From contig JAFLJX010000054.1 in NCBI GenBank assembly GCA_022712785.1, positions 1 through 12,908 on the forward strand: a DNA stretch of 12,908 nt, given 5' to 3'. Positions within the stretch are counted from its first letter, which is position 1; each line of letters begins with the position of its first letter. Of the stretch, positions 7,471-12,908 are shown in pieces. The DNA comes from Mycoplasmatota bacterium. Its GTDB lineage: Bacteria; Bacillota_I; Bacilli_A; Izemoplasmatales; Izemoplasmataceae. The notes under the pieces are model-generated. The model was not told the origin of the DNA, made no database searches, and saw only the letters and a program-made list of their open reading frames with translations. The position numbers and the translations under genes are program-made.

Positions 7471-9332
7471 TATAAGTCACCCCACAATAAGAAACCTATA
7501 ATAACAACTATCCAGAAGACTGTTACCTCTGGTTTATTAGTAAAGAAGAAATACTTCACCATTCTACCAAAATCAACAACCTTATTTTCTAGTTTTTTAT
7601 AGAAATCTTCAGTTATATTAATATATTTTTCATACAATCTTTCTATTGGAGCATAGAAATCTAAACTATAATGCATTAACTCTTCAGTATATATAAAGTT
7701 ACCTGCTGTATAAGTATCCATTAATCCTACTTTTCTAGATTTTTTAAGAACAATAAAGATTATAAACGCAATTAAAACACCAACACCAAATACAGAAGCA
7801 ACTAAAGTAGGATGTAAAACTCCGTTTGGTCCTTGAATAGTATATTTACCAATAACTAAAGCATCGACACCAAGTTCAGCCATAACATCATTAATAAAAC
7901 CTAAGATGTAGTTAGGGAAAACTCCTGTGTAAACTATTAATAGGCTTAAGATAATCATTGGTAATAACATAAAGAATGGAGGTATCTTTGCTTTGTCTTT
8001 ATGTTGAGGTAATTCTTGACCAAGGAATAAAGCAGCAAGTGGTCTAAATACGTATAAGAAGCTTCCTATACTTCCAAAGAATACTGCGACAGCAATCAAG
8101 ATTAGACCATTATCAATAACGGCTTGGAATATTAACCATTTACTTATAAATCCACCCATAGGAGGAATTCCAGCCATACTGATAATTGCTATTAAGTAAA
8201 CCATATATGTAATAGGCATTTTATGAATCATTCCACCTAATTCGCTCATTTTAGAAGTACCTGTAACACGTGATACAGCTCCAATAGCAAGGAATGCGGC
8301 TGCACTTGCAAGTGCATGTGCAATTATATGATATAAACCACCAGCTAATCCAACACTACCACCAATACTTAGTGCAACTAAAATATAACCGCCATTACTC
8401 ACAGAACTATATGCCAATAATTTTTTAGCATCATCTTGACGTATTGCCATTAATGTACCAAATACTATTGTCATAGCTCCAAGAATAGCAACTGCATACT
8501 GAGAAGCATATAAGAACGTTGCGTCCGTGTAACTACCAAATACACTTTGTAAATCTCCAACAGGAGCTAGTTTAACTAGAGCAAGTATTGCAACAAATGC
8601 CCCAAGTTTTACAAGTGCTCCTGAAAGCACTGGACTGAATGGATGCGGTGCGTTACCATGCGCAGCTGGCAACCAAGTGTGCAATGGAAATGCTCCAAGT
8701 TTTGAGAAAGCAGAAATTGAGAGCAATATCATTACATAAGTTCCTTGTGTTGTTCCACTAACAGAAGCTAAACCAGCATAGAGATTATATGTACCTGCAA
8801 CATCTCTCATAATAAAGATTGCGTATAATAATGCAAAACTTCCCGCAGTACTAAATGCATAATAGGATACCGCAGCTTTTTTACTTTTCCCAAGTGGAAT
8901 TATAAATAATCCACTCCATACTACAAATTCAAAGAAGAAAAATAGTACCATAAGGTTATCTGTGAAGAACACTCCAAGAACACCCGCTAAACTGAATATG
9001 TAAAGCATATTATAAACAGCAGGGTATTTGTATTTCTCTACAAAGAAAGGATTAAAGAAAGAAACCATCGCAAATACAAATGTAACAAGTATTGCGAAGA
9101 ATATTCCTAAATAACTAACAGTAAATGTTGCAAACACAGGAAGGTATTTAACAGCATTATAATTGAAAGTACTTCCATCAAGTATATCATTTGCCATATA
9201 ACCAACACTTATAAAAACAAACATACTTGCTATTATCGTAACTACAGCACCATATACTTTATTAAATCTACCCATGAAGTATGAAACTAATCCCAAAACA
9301 AGAGTAAGTATTATTAATAATTCAACAGTCAT
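7470..9332 (-). CDS. Second antiporter-like subunit (MbxH'/NuoL/MrpA-D family)
   Basis: The protein has 620 residues and about 14-16 membrane helices, clearly longer than the MrpD-like protein at 9332-10714. Conserved proton/sodium-channel residues can be seen: Glu135 in FFFFEFVVWSG, Lys211 in SKLGAFPLHTWLP, Lys242 in LSGALVKLGAF, His335/His339 in YHIIAHAL, and Lys398 in MGGFISKWL. The Lys usually found shortly after the second His (NHALFKALLF in relatives) is Ser here. After residue 480 there is extra sequence: one helix, a polar stretch with a Tyr-rich segment (about 545-590), and a final membrane helix. This recalls the long C-terminal helix of NuoL, but I cannot show that it lies along the membrane. 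It is one of two ion-translocating subunits of the complex. GGGGGG lies 8 bases before the ATG. Confidence 0.88.
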   Translation of the reverse strand: MTVELLIILTLVLGLVSYFMGRFNKVYGAVVTIIASMFVFISVGYMANDILDGSTFNYNAVKYLPVFATFTVSYLGIFFAILVTFVFAMVSFFNPFFVEKYKYPAVYNMLYIFSLAGVLGVFFTDNLMVLFFFFEFVVWSGLFIIPLGKSKKAAVSYYAFSTAGSFALLYAIFIMRDVAGTYNLYAGLASVSGTTQGTYVMILLSISAFSKLGAFPLHTWLPAAHGNAPHPFSPVLSGALVKLGAFVAILALVKLAPVGDLQSVFGSYTDATFLYASQYAVAILGAMTIVFGTLMAIRQDDAKKLLAYSSVSNGGYILVALSIGGSVGLAGGLYHIIAHALASAAAFLAIGAVSRVTGTSKMSELGGMIHKMPITYMVYLIAIISMAGIPPMGGFISKWLIFQAVIDNGLILIAVAVFFGSIGSFLYVFRPLAALFLGQELPQHKDKAKIPPFFMLLPMIILSLLIVYTGVFPNYILGFINDVMAELGVDALVIGKYTIQGPNGVLHPTLVASVFGVGVLIAFIIFIVLKKSRKVGLMDTYTAGNFIYTEELMHYSLDFYAPIERLYEKYINITEDFYKKLENKVVDFGRMVKYFFFTNKPEVTVFWIVVIIGFLLWGDL

Positions 9333-10714
9333 TAGAAGTTCCCCCCTTCAGTTATTGAGTAAACTACTAAGTCATCTGCTGAATCTTGAACTGGCTTTGT
9401 GTAAACTCCAAATATCATTGTTAAAACAGCAATAACGACAACTACATACTTTAATACAAAATCAAATTTAACTTCAGGAGAATCTCCATCTGTATGCCAT
9501 AAGTTAAGTAATAATCTTATAAAGTAAATTCCCTCAATAAAGCTAGTAATTAAAATTAAAGCGGGCCATACATACGCTCCAGATAAGAACATATTTTCTA
9601 AGATATTCATTTTAGTAACAAATCCAAAGAAGAAAGGTAATCCGACAACACTTAGAGTAACTGCAGTAAATGCAAGCCCCACTACTTTGTTATTGGTGAA
9701 TAATCCTTTAAAAGTATCAACTTCATCATCACCTAACTGTTTAGCTGCAATATTAGTTACTAAGAATAAAACTAATTTAGCTGTTGCATTACCAATAATT
9801 AAATAAACAGCCCATCCAGCAAATCCAGTCATAAATACTAATACTACTAAAGCTGCTTGAGAAACACTACTATATAATAATATTTCTTTTACTTTTTTAG
9901 AAGAAAATGCCATAGCTTCTCCAGCCACTAGGCTAAATACTAAGATTCCCATAACTATTGTTAATAATGTACCCTCAATAACAAATACATTAGTTAATAA
10001 TCTACCAAATACTAACGAAATTGCAGCAGCATAAACTGATGCGATCATTGGTCCACTTAAACTATTTGAACTTGCAAGTATTCCTTTAGCCCATGAGTTA
10101 AATGGTAATAATTTTGCTTCAACTCCAAATCCAATAAACATTAATAAGAATGGTAATGCAGTAACTCCTGCACCGTACCCGCTTGTACCAATTTCTCTTG
10201 CCATGTCTGACATATTTAATGTACCAAACATTGCATAAAGTAAAATTAAACCAAGTAAGTACAAACTACTACCAAGCGTTCCTTGAACTAAATAATTGAA
10301 TGTAGCTAACGGTTTTTTATTTGTAGTTGTAATTAAGTATGCGGCAATACCTGCTACTTCTAAAAATACAAACAAGTTAAACAAATCTCCAGTTAGTAAT
10401 AATCCATTTAATCCAGCAAGTGAAACTAATAATATTGAAGATAGTTTCTTATATTCTTTACAATTTAATACAGCTACTATAAAGAATAATATGTTTACAA
10501 GATATAGACCTATTAAACTATAATTATCTAAGATCAAGACAATTCCAAATGGTGCATCAAATCCACCAATAGTAATTGTTTCAAGATCCATATATCCTAA
10601 TGCAAATACACTTAAAAATGAAACAGCTATAAGCATATAATGTGAATATTTTTTAAACAGTATTGAAACAAAGGCAGTTAACAGAGGAACTGCAATTAAT
10701 AATATCGCACTCAT
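9332..10714 (-). CDS. mrpD: MrpD-like antiporter subunit (MbxH)
   Basis: This 460-residue protein has about 13-14 membrane helices and belongs to the proton-conducting antiporter family of MrpD, NuoN and MbhH. It has Glu119 in LFNLFVFLEVAG, Lys201 in GVEAKLLPFNSW, Lys313 in NATAKLVLFL and Lys368 in FGFVTKMNI. At the helix where relatives have PxSxxLxxxVVKxG (a central Lys), it has PMIASVYAAAISL, with Ala in place of Lys, so the usual channel may be altered. The frame opens further upstream to 10735, but the ATG at 10714 has GGGGG (10724-10728) 9 bases away and follows the MrpC stop by one base, so it is preferred. Confidence 0.88.
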   Translation of the reverse strand: MSAILLIAVPLLTAFVSILFKKYSHYMLIAVSFLSVFALGYMDLETITIGGFDAPFGIVLILDNYSLIGLYLVNILFFIVAVLNCKEYKKLSSILLVSLAGLNGLLLTGDLFNLFVFLEVAGIAAYLITTTNKKPLATFNYLVQGTLGSSLYLLGLILLYAMFGTLNMSDMAREIGTSGYGAGVTALPFLLMFIGFGVEAKLLPFNSWAKGILASSNSLSGPMIASVYAAAISLVFGRLLTNVFVIEGTLLTIVMGILVFSLVAGEAMAFSSKKVKEILLYSSVSQAALVVLVFMTGFAGWAVYLIIGNATAKLVLFLVTNIAAKQLGDDEVDTFKGLFTNNKVVGLAFTAVTLSVVGLPFFFGFVTKMNILENMFLSGAYVWPALILITSFIEGIYFIRLLLNLWHTDGDSPEVKFDFVLKYVVVVIAVLTMIFGVYTKPVQDSADDLVVYSITEGGNF

Positions 10715-10715
10715 C

Positions 10716-11051
10716 TTATTCTTCCCCCATTTCATCTATTTCAAAAGTACCGTACTTTTGATATATATTATTAGCTAATGCAAGAGCTAAAGCAGTTGTT
10801 CCTACTCCGATTACTATTGCAGTAAGCACTAAAGCACTTGGCAATGGATCAACAAAGATTAATCCATTGTTATTGAAGTTACTTGTTAATATTGGAGCAA
10901 TTCCATCATCAACATAACCAACACTTATAATAAATAGATTTAGACCTATTTCAAAGATGTTTAGTGACACTATAATTTTTATTACATTTCTTTGTGTTAG
11001 TAGACCGTAAAGCCCCAACATCAACATTGCTATCGCAGCGTATTGTAACAT
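10716..11051 (-). CDS. mrpC: MrpC-like subunit (MbxG, NuoK family)
   Basis: The protein has 111 residues and three membrane helices, typical of MrpC/MnhC and NuoK. The second helix region SLNIFEIGLNLFII carries the membrane-embedded Glu, and DPLPSALVLTAIVIGVGTTA (69-88) is the family signature. The frame is open to 11108, but the ATG at 11051 is the likely start: GGAGG (11061-11065) lies 9 bases upstream and the extra N-terminal residues have no family match. It follows the MrpB-like stop by one base. In Mrp antiporters and Mbh this subunit lies between MrpB and the MrpD-like channel. Confidence 0.88.
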   Translation of the reverse strand: MLQYAAIAMLMLGLYGLLTQRNVIKIIVSLNIFEIGLNLFIISVGYVDDGIAPILTSNFNNNGLIFVDPLPSALVLTAIVIGVGTTALALALANNIYQKYGTFEIDEMGEE

Positions 11052-11052
11052 A

Positions 11053-11805
11053 TTAAACAGCCTCCTCTGTAAGGAAATTGTCAATAATACCAGAAATTTC
11101 ACTACCAACTTTTAATCCTATTAATACATATACTATAGGAACTATTCCTGCACTAAACAGATTTCCGATTACACCATTATCTAAGAAGTTTTCTAGGAAG
11201 AATCCTCCACTGATAAGTAATAATCCAGTTAATCCTATTAATACATATAAAGAACCAGCAACACTTTCTAACATTTTAAATCCTTTTATTTTTACTCTAA
11301 ACTCATCATCTGCTAAATATAACAATAACATTGATGATGCTATCATTGCTCCACCAGGGAATCCACCACCAGGAGTTAAATGTCCATGAATTGCAACATA
11401 TACCCCAGTCATCAAAATAATACCGAATAATGCTCTACTACCAACCCTTAGCATAAAGTTAGGATGGAAATCTAAATCAATACGTTTTCTATTAACTCCA
11501 CCAAGTAATAACGCAACACCGAGTGAACTTATAAATAATACAGTAACTTCTCCGAGTGTATCGAAGCTTCGGTAATCAGCAACAATCGCTGTAACGATAT
11601 TTGCCGGTCCACTTTCTAAATCAGTTGTTTCTCCAAAAGTAATATCTCCTGGGTTTTCTGTGGCTGATCTATCAATGTAGGCTTGTGAAACTCTTTCTGA
11701 AATATCTGCTTCTCCGTAATTAGGGAAAGCTTCGTTATTATTTAAAGAAGTAATAATAAGAAATCCTAATACTAATACTGCAACAAACGCTAAAAAGTTT
11801 TTCAT
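11053..11805 (-). CDS. mrpB: MbhE-like/MrpB fusion (MbxF)
   Basis: Two family parts occur in 250 residues. Residues 1-103 resemble MbhE, the extreme C-terminal part of MrpA: a membrane helix (4-20), a polar loop, then DYRSFDTLGEVTVLF and a second helix. Residues 105-250 are MrpB/MnhB: HPNFMLRVGSRALFG, GHLTPGGGFPGG (141-152) and four helices. In archaeal Mbh these are separate genes E and F, whereas Mbx clusters have no separate E. The start is taken at ATG 11805 (MKNFLAF), one base after the preceding stop; the open frame up to 11847 overlaps that gene and adds nothing recognisable. The ribosome binding site (AGG at 11818-11820) is weak and rather far away, so translation may depend on coupling. 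Confidence 0.85.
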   Translation of the reverse strand: MKNFLAFVAVLVLGFLIITSLNNNEAFPNYGEADISERVSQAYIDRSATENPGDITFGETTDLESGPANIVTAIVADYRSFDTLGEVTVLFISSLGVALLLGGVNRKRIDLDFHPNFMLRVGSRALFGIILMTGVYVAIHGHLTPGGGFPGGAMIASSMLLLYLADDEFRVKIKGFKMLESVAGSLYVLIGLTGLLLISGGFFLENFLDNGVIGNLFSAGIVPIVYVLIGLKVGSEISGIIDNFLTEEAV

Positions 11806-11806
11806 A

Positions 11807-12052
11807 TTAATTACCAACCTTTCTAGCTGATAGCAGTGTAAAAACAAATAAAGTAGTTACAAGTCCACTACCAATAACTGCTTCTGTTACAGCAACATCG
11901 GGTGCTTTCATTAAAACAAATCCTACAACAGCTAACATACTTAAAGAAGATAAGAACATCACTGATTTTATTAAGGATTTGGAATTTATAGCAAAGAAAG
12001 CAAGAACAAGCATTAATACAGATACTACTATTTCAAGTATATTAACTAACAT
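11807..12052 (-). CDS. mbxD: MbhD-like subunit (MrpA C-terminal domain family)
   Basis: This 81-residue protein with three membrane helices contains APDVAVTEAVIGSGLVTTLF (50-69), equivalent to the APDLALTQ segment of the MrpA C-terminal region; such proteins are also annotated DUF4040 or MbhD. MrpA itself is missing as one long gene: its C-terminal parts are present here and in the next gene, and its antiporter part corresponds to one of the MrpD-like proteins. The start ATG at 12052 has GGAGG (12061-12065) 8 bases upstream and lies inside the end of mrpG, giving an 11-base overlap. An in-frame upstream ATG at 12067 has no such site. Confidence 0.83.
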   Translation of the reverse strand: MLVNILEIVVSVLMLVLAFFAINSKSLIKSVMFLSSLSMLAVVGFVLMKAPDVAVTEAVIGSGLVTTLFVFTLLSARKVGN

Positions 12053-12374
12053 TGTCTTTACCTCCAAACAAATCTTTTAAATCATCTTGCACTAAATTTT
12101 CTGGCAAATCAGAACTTCTATATGTTGCTTTCGCTAAAGCACTTGATCCAATTGGATTAGCCAAAGCAATAAATACAATAATCAACAATAATTTTGGGAA
12201 CCATTCAGGATTGTTAAATCCAATACCAATTAATAAACTAAATGCTCCTAAAGTTGTTGCTTTAGTTCCAGCTTGAATTCTATTAAATGTATCTGGCATT
12301 CTTAAAATACCAAGTCCTCCTAGAAGGTAAAACAATCCACCGATTGTCATGAATATATAACTAAAAATTTCCAT
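12042..12374 (-). CDS. mrpG: MrpG-like cation antiporter subunit (MbxC)
   Basis: The protein has 110 residues and three membrane helices. The MrpG/MnhG signature GILRMPDTFNRIQAGTKATTLG (23-44) is unmistakable, followed by ANPIGSSALAKATYRS at the end of helix 3 and a charged cytoplasmic tail. The start ATG at 12374 has GGAGG (12381-12385) 6 bases upstream and overlaps the end of mrpF by 14 bases; the longer open frame to 12413 lies wholly within mrpF. MrpG helps form the small-subunit part of the ion channel in Mrp and Mbh complexes. Confidence 0.9.
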   Translation of the reverse strand: MEIFSYIFMTIGGLFYLLGGLGILRMPDTFNRIQAGTKATTLGAFSLLIGIGFNNPEWFPKLLLIIVFIALANPIGSSALAKATYRSSDLPENLVQDDLKDLFGGKDNVS

Positions 12375-12621
12375 GTTGGCCCTCCAAGTATCTAGCAAAT
12401 ACAATTGTTTCAATGAATGCTAGGATTCCATAAATAATTGCTATGTCTAGATATAAACTATTTTGGAATTGATTAGCAAGTAAAGCAATAACTCCAATAA
12501 CAATAATGTTAAAAGTATCTAAAGAAACTACTCTGTCTGCTGGTGTTGGTCCAATTAGCAGTCTAGCAACTGCAAATAACACACCTAGTCCTACTAAAGA
12601 AAATACAACTATATCCATCAT
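12361..12621 (-). CDS. mrpF: MrpF-like cation antiporter subunit (MbxB)
   Basis: This 86-residue protein with three membrane helices has the MrpF/MnhF signature GPTPADRVVSLDT (24-36) and YLDIAIIYGILAFIETIVFARYLE (57-80). The start ATG at 12621 has GGGAG (12632-12636) 10 bases upstream and forms an ATGA overlap with the stop of mrpE; a second ATG follows directly, so the protein could be one residue shorter. In Mrp antiporters and Mbh-type complexes it forms the ion pathway together with MrpG and MrpE. Confidence 0.9.
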   Translation of the reverse strand: MMDIVVFSLVGLGVLFAVARLLIGPTPADRVVSLDTFNIIVIGVIALLANQFQNSLYLDIAIIYGILAFIETIVFARYLEGQHGNF

Positions 12622-12908
12622 TTAAAAACCACTCCCAACACTTTTTCAAATTTTGCACTAATTATTTCTTTGTTTTCTTCTGGTGTCTTTCCTTTAACAT
12701 CAATAGTGTGGATATATATATCACTACCATCAATATCAACTGATAATGTACCAGGTGTTAATGTTATCGAGTTTGCAAGAGTTAATTTCGCAAAGTCACC
12801 CTTTAAATCTGTACTGATTTTAATAAAACCAGGATTTAAAGGAATCTTAGGACTTAGAACTCTATATGCTACATCAATGTTCGATAATACTAATTGGAAA
12901 ACGAACAA
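12618..12908 (-). CDS. mrpE: MrpE-like cation antiporter subunit (MbxA), 5' end outside window
   Basis: The frame is open to the right edge, and the first visible codon (TTG) is internal. Ninety-six residues are visible of a family usually about 150-170 long; the N-terminal membrane helices are missing. Residues resembling VLSNIDVAYRVLSPKIPLNP and LANSITLTPGTLSVDI, followed by YIHTIDV, are the MrpE/MnhE hallmark and belong to its cytoplasmic domain. The stop is TGA at 12618-12620, overlapping the mrpF start. It is probably the first or an early gene of the operon, as mbxA is in archaeal clusters; the promoter is outside the window. Confidence 0.9.
   Translation of the reverse strand: MFVFQLVLSNIDVAYRVLSPKIPLNPGFIKISTDLKGDFAKLTLANSITLTPGTLSVDIDGSDIYIHTIDVKGKTPEENKEIISAKFEKVLGVVFK

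Noticed and set aside
10714..12908. Stand-alone Mrp Na+/H+ antiporter operon
   Set aside because: There is no full-length MrpA, and the genes run without a gap into the hydrogenase-like subunits, as in Mbh/Mbx.
1..12908. tRNA, rRNA, CRISPR, insertion sequences, direct repeats
   Set aside because: None seen on either strand; nearly all DNA is coding and the longest gene-free gap is about 110 bases.

Overview
The window is AT-rich (about one third G+C by eye) and reads with the standard bacterial code: the Trp codons I checked are TGG and most genes end in TAA. Shine-Dalgarno sites, an RsgI-type anti-sigma factor and the base composition suggest a low-GC Gram-positive lineage (Bacillota or a relative such as the free-living Mollicutes-like Izemoplasma/Haloplasma groups). 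The lineage is an inference; no rRNA or other marker gene is present.

Left part, plus strand (1-2278): three genes of an envelope-signalling system. The first is a lipoprotein cut by the window edge, carrying an RsgI-like extracellular domain. A 110-base gap with a strong hairpin follows, then an ECF-type sigma factor, then a single-pass RsgI-like anti-sigma factor. The extracellular parts of the lipoprotein and the anti-sigma factor are paralogous, and each has an Asp-Ile-Asn-Pro-Ser motif of the kind reported to self-cleave in RsgI. A bidirectional terminator (2284-2311) closes this block and also the convergent operon.

Right part, minus strand (12908 down to 2319): one tightly packed operon of 13 genes, most touching or overlapping. 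In transcription order these are MrpE, MrpF, MrpG, an MbhD-like (MrpA C-terminal) protein, an MbhE-MrpB fusion, MrpC, an MrpD-like antiporter, a second larger antiporter-like subunit, and the subunits related to NuoH, NuoB, NuoC and NuoD. The last gene is a fusion of a NuoI/MbhN-like double [4Fe-4S] protein to an NfnL/GltD-like FAD/NAD(P) oxidoreductase. As I recall it, this order (A B C D F G H H' M J K L N) is that of the archaeal Mbx/Mbs complexes, relatives of membrane-bound hydrogenase (Mbh) and respiratory complex I. The large subunit has CxxE in place of both Ni-binding CxxC motifs, so H2 chemistry is unlikely. Together with the fused flavoprotein, this suggests a membrane complex that passes electrons between ferredoxin and NAD(P) (or a sulfur compound) while pumping Na+ or H+, perhaps doing the job of Rnf.

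The main oddities are an in-frame TGA in the fusion gene at a codon where Gly is expected in a conserved Gly-Asp motif, the double CxxE change, the fusion itself, and the duplicated RsgI-like sensor domain on a lipoprotein.
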